Positions 55,342 through 64,000 of a stretch of DNA of 64,000 nucleotides are shown here, piece after piece (within the stretch, counting starts at the first letter, position 1; each line of letters begins with the position of its first letter). The notes under the pieces are model-generated. The model was not told the DNA's origin. It was given only the letters and a program-made list of their open reading frames with translations, and did not search any database. Origin of the DNA: Tenacibaculum soleae (GTDB lineage: Bacteria; Bacteroidota; Bacteroidia; Flavobacteriales; Flavobacteriaceae); assembly GCF_001693415.1 (NCBI RefSeq), contig NZ_MAKX01000001.1, forward strand, positions 558,300-622,299. The letters are read 5' to 3'. The position numbers were made by a program, and so were the translations under genes.

Positions 55342-56037
55342 ATGATTACAATAAATACAGTTTCAAAAAAATACGGACAAGCAGAAGTTTTAAATGTTGA
55401 AAAGATTGATATTCCTCGTGGGCAAAGTTTTGGCTTGGTAGGAAACAATGGGGCAGGTAAAACAACATTGTTTAATATATTATTAGATTTAATTAGACCA
55501 ACAACAGGTGAAATTACTAATAATGATGTTGTGGTAAATAAAAGCGAAGATTGGAAAACATTTACAGGATCTTTTATTGATGAATCTTTTTTAATAGGAT
55601 ACTTAACTCCTGAAGAATACTTCGATTTTATTGGTGATTTAAGAGGTATGAATAAAGCTGATGTAGCTTCATTTTTAACACAGTTTACCGAATTTTTTAA
55701 TGATGAAATTTTAGGAAAGAAAAAATATTTACGTGATTTAAGTAAGGGAAATCAGAAAAAAGCAGGTATCGTAGCTGCTTTAATGGGAAACCCTCAAGTT
55801 GTAATTTTAGATGAGCCTTTTGCAAATTTAGATCCAACAACACAAATTCGACTGAAAAAAATTATTAAAGCATTAACTGAAAACAAAGAGGTTACTATAC
55901 TAGTTTCTAGTCACGATTTAAGTCATGTAACTGAGGTTTGCGAGCGAATAGTAGTGTTAAATAAAGGAACGGTTGTAAAAGATATAAACACATCTCCAGA
56001 AACTTTAAAAGAATTAGAAAGTTATTTTTCGGCATAA
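55342..56037 (+). CDS. ABC transporter ATP-binding protein
   Basis: 231 aa. Walker A GNNGAGKTTLFN, signature motif LSKGNQKKAGIVAAL (slightly variant), Walker B VVILDEPFANLDP and the switch His in LVSSHDLSH. Partner of the upstream membrane protein. Cytoplasmic ATPase powering export. Confidence 0.94.
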   Translation: MITINTVSKKYGQAEVLNVEKIDIPRGQSFGLVGNNGAGKTTLFNILLDLIRPTTGEITNNDVVVNKSEDWKTFTGSFIDESFLIGYLTPEEYFDFIGDLRGMNKADVASFLTQFTEFFNDEILGKKKYLRDLSKGNQKKAGIVAALMGNPQVVILDEPFANLDPTTQIRLKKIIKALTENKEVTILVSSHDLSHVTEVCERIVVLNKGTVVKDINTSPETLKELESYFSA

Positions 56038-56184
56038 ATAAAAGTAAAAAAGATTTATAGAATCATTCACTTTTAGTTTAAATTTAAAGAGGTGCGTAAA
56101 AAATTACCATTTTATTGTTATTTTTACACCTTTACATACAATAAACTCACTAAAATAGTTGTTGTACAGTGAAAGTGTAACTAT

Positions 56185-58404
56185 ATGAATAAATCACTTA
56201 AATTCTTAGTTTTTAGTATTTTCTTAACCGTCATGTTAGCATGTAGTGTAAAAAAAGATGCTTTTTTAAATCGAAATTTTCACGCATTAACAACCAAGTA
56301 TAATGTGCTTTTTAATGGTGAGCAAGCTTATTTAAAAGGGCTTGAAGATATTGAAAGTAAGCATGAAGATAACTTTTGGAAACGTTTGCAGATAGAGCCA
56401 ATTAGTTTTGATGAAAATGTAATCGCAACACCTGTTTTACAACCTGGTACTGGATTTAATGATGATGAAGATAGTGAAGAAGTTTTAACATCATTTGATA
56501 AAGCAGAAGAAAAAGCAGTTAAAGCTATCCAGAAGCATTCAATGAATATAAACGGTTATGAAAAAAACAGTCAAATAGATGATGCTTATTTACTTTTAGG
56601 AAAATCAAGATATTACACGCAACGCTTTATACCTGCAATAGAATCTTTTAATTATATTATCGTAAACTACCCGAATGCAGATCTAATAAACGAAACAAAA
56701 ATTTGGAGAGCTAAAACAAATATTCGTTTAGATAATGAAAAGTTAGCAATAGAGTCATTAAAGTTTTTATTAGAAGTTGAAGAAAATGAAGAAGAACTTC
56801 CTGATGGTATAAGAGAACAAGCACATACGGCAATGGCAATGGCGTATGAAAAAACCGATACAATTCAAAAAGTTATTGAGCACTTAACGGCGGCATCAAA
56901 AATATTTAAAAACAAAGAACAGTCAGCACGTAATATGTTTGTTTTAGGGCAAATTTATAGCGAGCTAGATCGAAGAGATTCTGCACGAATGGTATTTCAT
57001 AAATTAGCTGAAACAAAAAAAGCGCCTTATAAATATCGTATACGAGCAAATATTGAAATGGCTAAGAATACCGAAAATGATTCGGCATCAATTGTTGTTT
57101 TAGCAAAGCTTAAAAAGCTAATTAGAAACCCTGATAATCGTAAATTTTTAAATGCACTTTATTATCAGGCGGGAGTTTTAGAGGTGGGCAGAAATAAAAT
57201 AGAAAATGCAACTACCTATTTTAAAAAATCAATTTTAGCAAAAAACAACACTAATTATCAAAAAACATATGCTTACGAAGGTTTAGGTAACATTGCCTTT
57301 GATAAACAGGATTATTTACTGGCAGGTTTTTATTACGACAGTGTTTTACAAGCTACATCAAAAGAGTTTGATCAAGAAAAACGAATTAGAAGAGTCCGAA
57401 GAAAAAACAAAGGATTAACTACTTTAAGAAAATATGAAGACCTGATTAAAAAAAATGACAGTATTTTAAAACTTGTTGCAATGACATCAGAAGAAAGAAC
57501 ATCTTTTTTTGAAAATCATATAGAAAAAATTAAAGAAGCCGACGCAGCTAAACAACAATTATTGCTAAACGCTCAAAACTTTGGAAACTCTTTTGGCGGC
57601 GTAGCATCTGTAAGTAGTAATAAAGGAAAGTGGTATTTTTATAATACACAGGCTTTAGATTTTGGAAAAGCTGATTTTCAAAAAGTTTGGGGTACGCGTC
57701 CGTTAGAAGATAATTGGAGGTTGTCAGATAAATCAAACAATGTAAATAATAGCAGTGTTGCAGCGACGACTAAGCCAATAATAGATAAACGATATGTATT
57801 AGCAACTTATCTAGATGCAATACCTACGAATAAAAATACAATAAGAAATTTAAAAGAAGGTCGTAATGATGCTTTGTATCAACTAGGTTTAATTTATAAA
57901 GAGCAATTTAAAAATAGTAGTTTAGCGATCAAAAATTTAGAAAGATTACAAAAAGAGCAATTAAATAATGATTTAGAGTTGCCAATTAATTATCACCTAT
58001 ATCAAATTTATATAAGTGTTAATGATGTTAAAAAAGCAACTTATCATAAAGAAATTATTTTAACAAAATACCCAAAAACTACATTTGCACAAATAATTAA
58101 GAATCCCAAAGAAAAACTGATTACCGAAAAAAAGGAAGATATTGTTTCTAAAAAATACAAAGAGGTTTATTATTTATACAAGCAACATAAGTTTCAAGAG
58201 GTTGTTAGTGAGATAGATAGTGTGTCTAAAATAAATAAAAATTCGATTTTGATTCCTAAATTTGCACTTTTAAAAGCGTTATCTTTAGGTAAGTATAAAG
58301 ATAAACAAACCTATATAAAAGCCTTAGAGTTTGTAGCAATAGGCTATGCGAATAAAGAAGAGGGTGTGAAAGCGAAAGAAATATTAGCGCAGTTAAAAAA
58401 ATAA
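56185..58404 (+). CDS. sprE: Type IX secretion lipoprotein SprE/PorW
   Basis: 739-aa TPR lipoprotein; lipobox LAC (Cys20), then the family start KKDAFLNRNFHALTTKYNVL, FNGEQAYLKGLEDI. Many TPR-like helices follow (DDAYLLLGKSRYYTQRFIPA), with a basic region near the middle (RIRRVRRKNKGLTTLRKY) and a second TPR part. This matches SprE/PorW, required for type IX secretion and gliding. An inverted repeat at 56092-56130 lies between it and the ABC gene. Bactofilin and atp genes follow. Confidence 0.88.
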   Translation: MNKSLKFLVFSIFLTVMLACSVKKDAFLNRNFHALTTKYNVLFNGEQAYLKGLEDIESKHEDNFWKRLQIEPISFDENVIATPVLQPGTGFNDDEDSEEVLTSFDKAEEKAVKAIQKHSMNINGYEKNSQIDDAYLLLGKSRYYTQRFIPAIESFNYIIVNYPNADLINETKIWRAKTNIRLDNEKLAIESLKFLLEVEENEEELPDGIREQAHTAMAMAYEKTDTIQKVIEHLTAASKIFKNKEQSARNMFVLGQIYSELDRRDSARMVFHKLAETKKAPYKYRIRANIEMAKNTENDSASIVVLAKLKKLIRNPDNRKFLNALYYQAGVLEVGRNKIENATTYFKKSILAKNNTNYQKTYAYEGLGNIAFDKQDYLLAGFYYDSVLQATSKEFDQEKRIRRVRRKNKGLTTLRKYEDLIKKNDSILKLVAMTSEERTSFFENHIEKIKEADAAKQQLLLNAQNFGNSFGGVASVSSNKGKWYFYNTQALDFGKADFQKVWGTRPLEDNWRLSDKSNNVNNSSVAATTKPIIDKRYVLATYLDAIPTNKNTIRNLKEGRNDALYQLGLIYKEQFKNSSLAIKNLERLQKEQLNNDLELPINYHLYQIYISVNDVKKATYHKEIILTKYPKTTFAQIIKNPKEKLITEKKEDIVSKKYKEVYYLYKQHKFQEVVSEIDSVSKINKNSILIPKFALLKALSLGKYKDKQTYIKALEFVAIGYANKEEGVKAKEILAQLKK

Positions 58405-58427
58405 TACAATTAAATTCCCCATAAATT

Positions 58428-58835
58428 ATGTTTAGTAAAGAAAACAAAAAAACTAGTGAAAACAAAGTGTCAGAAAGAAATATAATAGGAAGAAATACTC
58501 AGATAATGGGTGATATCATTTCAGAAGGAGATTTTAGAATTGATGGAACTTTAGAGGGAACAATAAAAACAAACGGAAGAGTTATTATTGGAGAAGCAGG
58601 TTTTATAAAAGGTAAAGTAGAGTGTGAAAATGCCGATGTTGAAGGTAAATTTTCAGGAGAGTTGTTGGTATCTAACACCTTAACAATAAAAACATCTGCT
58701 AATATTAATGGAGATGTTGTTATTGGAAAACTTTCGGTAGAGCCTGGAGCATCATTTAATGCAACATGTGCAATGAAGGGCGCTGTAAAGGAGTTAAATA
58801 AAGATGAACAAAAAAGAAAAGAAAAAACCGCTTAA
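58428..58835 (+). CDS. Bactofilin family polymer-forming protein
   Basis: Cytoskeletal beta-helix protein, 135 aa. Disordered charged N-terminus, then the bactofilin core of beta repeats (IIGRNTQIMGDIISEGDFRI, GTLEGTIKTNGRVIIGEAG, VEGKFSGELLVSNTLTIKTS), a short tail. Its end overlaps the next gene by 32 bp. Role likely in cell shape or in scaffolding an envelope complex. Confidence 0.93.
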   Translation: MFSKENKKTSENKVSERNIIGRNTQIMGDIISEGDFRIDGTLEGTIKTNGRVIIGEAGFIKGKVECENADVEGKFSGELLVSNTLTIKTSANINGDVVIGKLSVEPGASFNATCAMKGAVKELNKDEQKRKEKTA

Positions 58836-59034
58836 TAAATTTATTCAGTTTACAGGTATTGCTTTTCAAATGGGTCTAATCATTTATTTGGGTAACTTAC
58901 TCGGAGAATGGTTAGACCTCTTGTATTCAAATAAAGATAAGTTATATACGAAATTATGCACTTTATTTGCTGTTTTAGGAGCAATGCTTTCTGTAATTAT
59001 TCAAGTATCAAAAATTTCAAAAGAAAATGATTAA
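58804..59034 (+). CDS. AtpZ/AtpI-like small membrane protein
   Basis: 76 aa with two membrane helices (IQFTGIAFQMGLIIYLGNLL, TLFAVLGAMLSVIIQVSKI) separated by a loop with GEWLD. Position before the ATP synthase genes and the pattern fit AtpZ/AtpI, thought to help c-ring assembly or Mg2+ supply. Overlaps both neighbours. Confidence 0.85.
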   Translation: MNKKEKKKPLNKFIQFTGIAFQMGLIIYLGNLLGEWLDLLYSNKDKLYTKLCTLFAVLGAMLSVIIQVSKISKEND

Positions 59035-59407
59035 ACGAATTTTATATTTAATTTTAACTGTAATTATTTTATTTTTAGTGAGTTATAGTGTGCATGAATA
59101 TGTTTTAACTTTAAAAGAAGTAAATTTACCATATTCATTACTTTCGATATATATATTCCACGTAATTGCAACAATTATAATATATGTTTCTTTAGAGTTT
59201 TTAGCAGATAATTTACCCAATGAAGCTGGTTATGGATATTTAGCTTTTATGTTGTTAAAAATTGGCTTTTTCTTACTAATATTTCAAGACACTGTGTTTG
59301 GTGAGGAGAAATTAGTAAAGCTAGAAAAGGTATCTTTAGTGATTCCTTTATTTATATTCCTAGCAACAGAAGCTATTGTTGTTTCAAAGCTGTTGAACAA
59401 CAAGTAG
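59027..59407 (+). CDS. Small membrane protein upstream of atpB
   Basis: 126 aa with four predicted membrane helices (LYLILTVIILFLVSYSV, LSIYIFHVIATIIIYVSLEF, YLAFMLLKIGFFLLIF, SLVIPLFIFLATEAIVVSKL). It overlaps the AtpZ-like gene by 8 bp. It occupies the place of the second atpI-type gene and resembles the DUF6168 group; function unknown. Confidence 0.78.
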   Translation: MIKRILYLILTVIILFLVSYSVHEYVLTLKEVNLPYSLLSIYIFHVIATIIIYVSLEFLADNLPNEAGYGYLAFMLLKIGFFLLIFQDTVFGEEKLVKLEKVSLVIPLFIFLATEAIVVSKLLNNK

Positions 59408-59462
59408 TTTACTTTAGATGGTTATTTATAAAACAAAGAAAAAACTAAGATAAAAAAACGGT

Positions 59463-59491
59463 TTGTAGTTTTAATTAAATGTGTACCTTTG
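59463..59491 (+). promoter_or_regulatory. Promoter of atpBEFHAG
   Basis: TTG at 59463-59465, 18-bp spacer, TACCTTTG at 59484-59491, 40 bp before atpB. This fits the Bacteroidota consensus and gives atpB its own strong promoter, separate from the bactofilin/AtpZ transcript. Confidence 0.75.
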
Positions 59492-59530
59492 CACCGAAAT
59501 TTACAGACCAAAAACTATATTTAGCAAGGT

Positions 59531-60652
59531 ATGATGGTAGCAAACAAAACTATCAAGTTTATATTGGCTTTAGCCTTAGTATTTACTTCATTAACATCTT
59601 TTTCAAAAGATCAAAGCAATCCGCAAAATGATGGTGGAAGAGTTAATACAGAAAAAGAAATTGATGCTTACATTAAGCATCACCTGGCAGATTCTCACGA
59701 TTTCTCTCTGTTTTCTTATACAAATGATACAAACGAGCGTGTGCATGTAGGTTTTCCTTTACCTGTAATTGTATGGACAAGTAAGGGGTTAAAAACATTT
59801 ATGTCTTCAAAGTTTCATCATAACGATGACGGAAAATTGATAGTAGATGCGGGAGATGTTAAATTGACTAAAATTCACAGTAAAATTTATGAGTTAAACG
59901 AAGGAGCTAATGAGGTGACTTTTGATGAGGCTCATCATGCAACAAATGCACACAAAGTTTTAGATTTTTCAATCACTAAAAGTATTTTTGGAATGTTTTT
60001 AGCAGGGTTGTTAATGCTTTTCGGATTTAGATCTTTAGCAAAAGGATACAAAAAAGGCCCGATTCCAACAGGATTTGCTCGTGTTTTAGAGCCTTTAGTT
60101 ATCTACGTAAGAGATGAAATAGCAAGACCTAATATTGGTGAAAAGCATTACCGTAAATTTATGGGGTTCTTGTTAACTGTCTTTTTCTTTATTTGGATTT
60201 TGAATTTATTAGGGTTAACTCCATTAGGGTTTAACGTTACAGGACAAATAGCTGTGACGGTGTGTTTAGCTTTAATGACTTTCCTAATTGTTCAGTTTAG
60301 CGGAAATAAAGATTATTGGAAACATATTTTTTGGATGCCAGGAGTACCTACAGTTATGAAAATTGTTTTAATGCCAATTGAGGTGTTAGGAATGTTTACA
60401 AAACCATTTTCATTATTAGTTCGTTTGTTTGCAAATATTACAGCAGGACACTCAGTAGTAATGGGTATTGCAGCATTAATGATTATTTTAAAAGCAAAGT
60501 TTGGAACTGCGGGAGCAACCGGAATTTCATTTGTTTTAACCTTATTTTTAACATTAATTGAAGTGTTAGTAGCCTTCTTACAAGCATATATATTTACAAT
60601 GTTATCATCATTGTTTATAGGTATGGCAGTTGAGGAGCATGATCATCATTAA
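59531..60652 (+). CDS. atpB: ATP synthase F0 subunit a
   Basis: Proton half-channel subunit of the inner membrane, 373 aa. Unlike the ~270-aa E. coli protein it has a signal-like start (KFILALALVFTSLTSFSKDQ) and about 130 residues of extra N-terminal domain. Functional Arg is in FSLLVRLFANITAGHSV; other core helices are normal. His-rich end EEHDHH. The long form is usual in Bacteroidota. Confidence 0.95.
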   Translation: MMVANKTIKFILALALVFTSLTSFSKDQSNPQNDGGRVNTEKEIDAYIKHHLADSHDFSLFSYTNDTNERVHVGFPLPVIVWTSKGLKTFMSSKFHHNDDGKLIVDAGDVKLTKIHSKIYELNEGANEVTFDEAHHATNAHKVLDFSITKSIFGMFLAGLLMLFGFRSLAKGYKKGPIPTGFARVLEPLVIYVRDEIARPNIGEKHYRKFMGFLLTVFFFIWILNLLGLTPLGFNVTGQIAVTVCLALMTFLIVQFSGNKDYWKHIFWMPGVPTVMKIVLMPIEVLGMFTKPFSLLVRLFANITAGHSVVMGIAALMIILKAKFGTAGATGISFVLTLFLTLIEVLVAFLQAYIFTMLSSLFIGMAVEEHDHH

Positions 60653-60705
60653 GGATGATTATTTAGAGTAGAGAATTTGTTTAATTTATATATAAATCAA
60701 TTATT

Positions 60706-60897
60706 ATGACAGGTCTTAATTTAGTAGGAGCAGGTTTAATCGTAATCGGAGCAGGATTAGGATTAGGTAAAATCGGAGGAAGTGCAATGGAAGCTATCGC
60801 ACGTCAACCAGAAGCAGCTGGGAAAATCCAGACAGCAATGATTATTATCGGTGCATTATTAGAAGGTTTAGCATTTGGTGCTTTACTTTTAGGATAA
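60706..60897 (+). CDS. atpE: ATP synthase F0 subunit c
   Basis: 63-aa hairpin of two membrane helices. RQPEAAGKIQ is the polar loop. The proton-carrying Glu is in GALLEGLAFG. The residues before it do not show the Na+ ligand set clearly, so H+ coupling is assumed. Confidence 0.97.
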   Translation: MTGLNLVGAGLIVIGAGLGLGKIGGSAMEAIARQPEAAGKIQTAMIIIGALLEGLAFGALLLG

Positions 60898-60986
60898 TAG
60901 TATTCGAAAAAAAGTTAATACTCCTGCAACGATTGGTTGCAGGAAGTATTTTAAAAAAAAATTAAACAAAAAAGTAATAAAATATA

Positions 60987-61484
60987 ATGGGAATATTTAA
61001 CGATTTTTCAGTTGGGTTGTTTTTTATGCAACTTGTAATTTTAAGTGTATTAATTTTCTTATTGGCAAAATTTGCTTGGAAACCAATATTAAGCTCTTTA
61101 AATGATAGAGAAGAAGGTATTCAAAATGCATTAGACGAAGCTGAAAACGCTCGTAAAGAACTTCAAAATTTACAAGCTGATAATGATAAATTATTGAAAG
61201 AAGCACGTGCAGAGAGAGATTCAATGTTAAAAGAAGCTCGTGATATTAAAGAAAGTATCATTGCAGAGGCAAAAGAAGAAGCACAAGAGCAAACATCTAT
61301 TATGATTGAAAACGCCAAAGCAACAATCAAACAAGAACAACAAGCTGCAGTCGCTGAATTAAAAAAGAACGTAGCAGAATTATCAATAGGTATCGCTCAA
61401 TCTGTTGTTAAAAAAGAATTAACTTCTCAAGGAAATCATTTAAAACTTGTTGAAGAAATGTTAGAAGACGTTACTTTAAATTAA
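60987..61484 (+). CDS. atpF: ATP synthase F0 subunit b
   Basis: Peripheral stalk, 165 aa. One N-terminal membrane helix (LFFMQLVILSVLIFLLAKFA), then a long charged coiled coil (NDREEGIQNALDEAENARKE through KKNVAELSIGIAQSVVKKEL). Normal length. Confidence 0.96.
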   Translation: MGIFNDFSVGLFFMQLVILSVLIFLLAKFAWKPILSSLNDREEGIQNALDEAENARKELQNLQADNDKLLKEARAERDSMLKEARDIKESIIAEAKEEAQEQTSIMIENAKATIKQEQQAAVAELKKNVAELSIGIAQSVVKKELTSQGNHLKLVEEMLEDVTLN

Positions 61485-61492
61485 GTCAACCG

Positions 61493-62050
61493 ATGAAAGG
61501 AACAAGAACAGCATTACGTTACGCAAAAGCAATATTAAATTTAGCTAAAGAAAACAATAATGACTCTTTAGTAAACGATAATATGAAGTTAATCGTTGAA
61601 ACTATTGCAGGAAGTAATGATTTAGAAACAATGCTTAAAAGCCCTGTAATTAAAGCTGCAGATAAACGCAAGGTTTTAACTGCACTTTTTGGCGATAAAG
61701 TAGATACTATTGTAAAAGGTTTATTTAACTTATTAGAAGAAAATAAACGTATGCTAATGTTAGCACCAATTGCAAAGCAATATTCAATTATTTACGATTA
61801 CGATAAAAGAATACAAATTGCTAAAGTTACTACCGCAGTCGCTTTAACAAAAACTTTAGAAGATAAAATACAAGCTAAGATTGTAGAAATTACAGGAAAT
61901 AGTGCTAGTATAGAGAATATAGTAAATCCGAATATTATAGGAGGATTTATTTTACGTGTTGGAGATGTGCAATATGATGCAAGTATCTCTAATCAATTTA
62001 ATGAATTAAGAAGAGAATTTGACAATAGTCATTACATTCCACAAATTTAA
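61493..62050 (+). CDS. atpH: ATP synthase F1 subunit delta
   Basis: Stalk connector, 185 aa. N-terminal helical domain (TALRYAKAILNLAKENNND), ending with the conserved NPNIIGGFILRVGDVQYDAS and a C-terminal FNELRREF. Starts 8 bp after atpF. Confidence 0.95.
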   Translation: MKGTRTALRYAKAILNLAKENNNDSLVNDNMKLIVETIAGSNDLETMLKSPVIKAADKRKVLTALFGDKVDTIVKGLFNLLEENKRMLMLAPIAKQYSIIYDYDKRIQIAKVTTAVALTKTLEDKIQAKIVEITGNSASIENIVNPNIIGGFILRVGDVQYDASISNQFNELRREFDNSHYIPQI

Positions 62051-62071
62051 TTATACATCAAAAGAAATAAG

Positions 62072-63652
62072 ATGGCAGCAATTAAACCAGCTGAAGTTTC
62101 AGCAATTTTAAAGGAACAATTAACAAATTTCGAGTCTAAAGCTTCATTAAATGAAGTAGGTACCGTATTACAAGTAGGTGATGGTATTGCTCGTGTATAT
62201 GGTTTGTCTAATGTACAATATGGTGAATTAGTAGAATTCGATAACGGATTAGAAGGTATCGTGTTAAACTTAGAAGAAGATAATGCAGGTGTTGTATTAT
62301 TAGGAGCTTCTACATCAGTAAGAGAAGGATCAACTGTAAAACGTACAGAAAGAATTGCTTCTTTAAGAGCTGGAGAAGGAATTGTAGGGCGTGTTGTAAA
62401 TACATTAGGTCAGCCAATTGATGGTAAAGGACCAATTGAAGGAACAACTTATGAAATGCCATTAGAGCGTAGAGCTCCTGGGGTAATTTATAGAGAGCCT
62501 GTAACTGAACCAATGCAAACAGGTATTAAGTCTATTGATGCAATGATTCCAGTAGGTCGTGGTCAACGTGAGTTGATTATTGGTGACCGTCAAACAGGTA
62601 AATCAACAGTAGCTATTGATACTATTTTAAATCAAAAAGAATTTTATGATGCAGGGCAACCAGTGTACTGTATCTACGTAGCTATCGGTCAGAAAGCTTC
62701 AACAGTAGCAGCTATTGCTAATATGTTAGAAGAAAAAGGAGCTTTAGCATATACAACAATCGTTGCTGCAAATGCATCTGATCCTGCACCAATGCAGGTA
62801 TATGCACCATTTGCAGGAGCTGCAATTGGAGAATATTTCCGTGATACTGGTAGACCAGCTTTAATTGTTTATGATGATTTATCTAAACAAGCAGTTGCTT
62901 ACCGTGAGGTATCTTTATTATTAAGAAGACCACCGGGACGTGAGGCATACCCTGGAGATGTATTTTACTTACACTCAAGATTATTAGAACGTGCAGCAAA
63001 GGTTATCAACGATGATAAAATTGCTGGTGAAATGAACGATTTACCAGATTCTTTAAAAGGAATCGTAAAAGGTGGAGGTTCTTTAACTGCATTACCAATT
63101 ATTGAAACACAAGCAGGAGACGTTTCAGCATACATTCCAACAAACGTAATTTCGATTACTGATGGACAGATTTTCTTAGAATCAGATTTATTTAATTCAG
63201 GAGTTCGTCCAGCAATTAACGTAGGTATTTCAGTATCACGTGTTGGAGGTAACGCTCAAATTAAATCAATGAAAAAAGTATCTGGTACTTTAAAGTTAGA
63301 TCAAGCTCAGTATCGTGAATTAGAAGCATTTGCTAAGTTTGGTTCAGATTTAGATGCTGCTACTATGAATGTGATTTCTAAAGGACAACGTAATGTTGAA
63401 ATTTTAAAGCAAGCACAAAACGATCCTTTTACCGTAGAAGATCAGGTTGCAATTATCTATGCAGGTTCTAAAAACTTGTTAAAAGATGTGCCTGTAAACA
63501 AGGTAAAAGAATTTGAAAGAGATTATATCGAGTATTTAAATGCAAAGCACAGAGATACTTTAGATACCTTAAAAGCAGGTAAATTAACTAATGAAGTAAC
63601 AGATGTGTTAACTTCAGCAGCAGCAGAAGTATCTGCTAAATTTTCAGCTTAA
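62072..63652 (+). CDS. atpA: ATP synthase F1 subunit alpha
   Basis: Non-catalytic nucleotide-binding subunit, 526 aa. Walker [54 protein letters not shown] and the C-terminal helical domain are complete. A hairpin lies between it and atpG. Confidence 0.98.
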   Translation: MAAIKPAEVSAILKEQLTNFESKASLNEVGTVLQVGDGIARVYGLSNVQYGELVEFDNGLEGIVLNLEEDNAGVVLLGASTSVREGSTVKRTERIASLRAGEGIVGRVVNTLGQPIDGKGPIEGTTYEMPLERRAPGVIYREPVTEPMQTGIKSIDAMIPVGRGQRELIIGDRQTGKSTVAIDTILNQKEFYDAGQPVYCIYVAIGQKASTVAAIANMLEEKGALAYTTIVAANASDPAPMQVYAPFAGAAIGEYFRDTGRPALIVYDDLSKQAVAYREVSLLLRRPPGREAYPGDVFYLHSRLLERAAKVINDDKIAGEMNDLPDSLKGIVKGGGSLTALPIIETQAGDVSAYIPTNVISITDGQIFLESDLFNSGVRPAINVGISVSRVGGNAQIKSMKKVSGTLKLDQAQYRELEAFAKFGSDLDAATMNVISKGQRNVEILKQAQNDPFTVEDQVAIIYAGSKNLLKDVPVNKVKEFERDYIEYLNAKHRDTLDTLKAGKLTNEVTDVLTSAAAEVSAKFSA

Positions 63653-63663
63653 TAAAAGATTTT

Positions 63664-63701
63664 AGTATTAAGTATTGAGAGTATTCTCAGTACTTAATAC
63701 T
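63664..63701 (+). repeat. Hairpin between atpA and atpG
   Basis: 17-bp arms (AGTATTAAGTATTGAGA and TCTCAGTACTTAATACT, one G-U) and a 4-nt loop, 20 bp before the atpG start. No T run. It could be an mRNA-processing or stability element or a copy of a dispersed repeat (arms of AGTATTAAGTATTGAG type are frequent in flavobacteria, by recollection). Confidence 0.65.
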
Positions 63702-63721
63702 TAATGCTAAATACTATTTGT

Positions 63722-64000
63722 ATGGCAAACTTAAAAGAAATACGTAACAGAATTACTTCAATTAAATCAACAATGCAGATTACCTCTGCCATGAAAATGG
63801 TATCGGCTGCAAAGTTGAAAAAAGCTCAAGATGCAATTACAGCAATGCGCCCGTATTCATCTAAGCTTACTGAATTATTACAAAGCTTAAGTGCTACTTT
63901 AGATAGTAATGCTGGCGGAGCATATTCAACACAAAGAGAGGTAAATAAAGTATTACTAGTTACCGTTACTTCAAACAGAGGTTTATGTGGTGGTTTTAAC
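63722..64000 (+). CDS. atpG: ATP synthase F1 subunit gamma (partial, cut by window end)
   Basis: First 93 codons of the rotor subunit. Start MANLKEIRNRITSIKSTMQI, then the conserved TSAMKMVSAAKLKKAQ and, at the edge, LLVTVTSNRGLCGGFN. The reading frame is open to 64000. Confidence 0.97.
   Translation, partial: MANLKEIRNRITSIKSTMQITSAMKMVSAAKLKKAQDAITAMRPYSSKLTELLQSLSATLDSNAGGAYSTQREVNKVLLVTVTSNRGLCGGFN

Noticed and set aside
56092..56130. Inverted repeat AGGTGCGTAAAAA / TTTTTACACCT before sprE as an operator
   Set aside because: May be only the 3' stem of the ABC transcript or part of the sprE promoter; imperfect and without supporting copies, so I did not list it as a separate feature.

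Overview
The window is AT-rich bacterial chromosome from a member of the Bacteroidota, very probably family Flavobacteriaceae (Tenacibaculum/Polaribacter-like; the genus is a guess). The case rests on gldD, gldE and a SprE/PorW-type lipoprotein, SusC/SusD, many lipoprotein signals, Bacteroidota promoters of the form TTG-N(17-18)-TAnnTTTG, near absence of Shine-Dalgarno sequences, and several TTG/GTG starts. No prophage, IS element or CRISPR array was seen.

Layout. 0-3.2 kb: an EEP-fold nuclease/phosphatase, a flavin-binding oxidase-like protein and glycerol kinase. 3.2-6.7 kb: the most unusual region. A TPR sensor histidine kinase and its response regulator lie between an unannotated glycine-rich 48-aa peptide gene (upstream) and a tandem array of three very short transcription units (downstream). 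All three units share an identical 64-bp promoter architecture: two CGGTAA-like half-sites 22 bp apart, ending a fixed distance from a TAnnTTTG box. Each unit ends in its own hairpin terminator. They look like sibling small RNAs or micro-peptide genes controlled by the adjacent response regulator. 6.8-17.7 kb: housekeeping (TrmH-type methylase, MutS, MATE exporter, enoyl-CoA hydratase, QueD, Pth, L25, PRPP synthase, tRNA-Leu) and a three-gene roadblock/LC7-like cluster. 18-28 kb: CorA, a protease/RimK/deacylase trio, a molybdenum-cofactor cluster (moaA, moeA, moaC, mobA-like) and a membrane-anchored MutS-like ATPase. 28-34.5 kb: UvrC, a patatin/Omp85-like protein, RNase G, a 29-aa basic protein and HU.

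34.7-41.7 kb: a SusC-SusD-metallopeptidase-DUF4302-type outer-membrane uptake operon. It lies between HU and the mutY-ssb-gldE-gldD block, which looks like a lineage-specific insertion. 42-52.5 kb: MutY, SSB, GldE, GldD, heme A synthase, a Cys-rich metal-binding lipoprotein, a DMT transporter and a pair of M16 peptidases (one active, one lacking the zinc motif). 52.7-64 kb: L21 (with an added C-terminal SAP-like tail), L27, an ABC exporter pair, SprE/PorW, bactofilin and the F-type ATP synthase operon atpZ-x-B-E-F-H-A-G, with atpG cut by the window edge.

Functional links: GldD, GldE and SprE point to type IX secretion and gliding. The SusCD operon points to TonB-dependent uptake of a peptide- or metal-containing substrate. 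The TCS/peptide/short-RNA region is the best candidate for an undescribed regulatory system.
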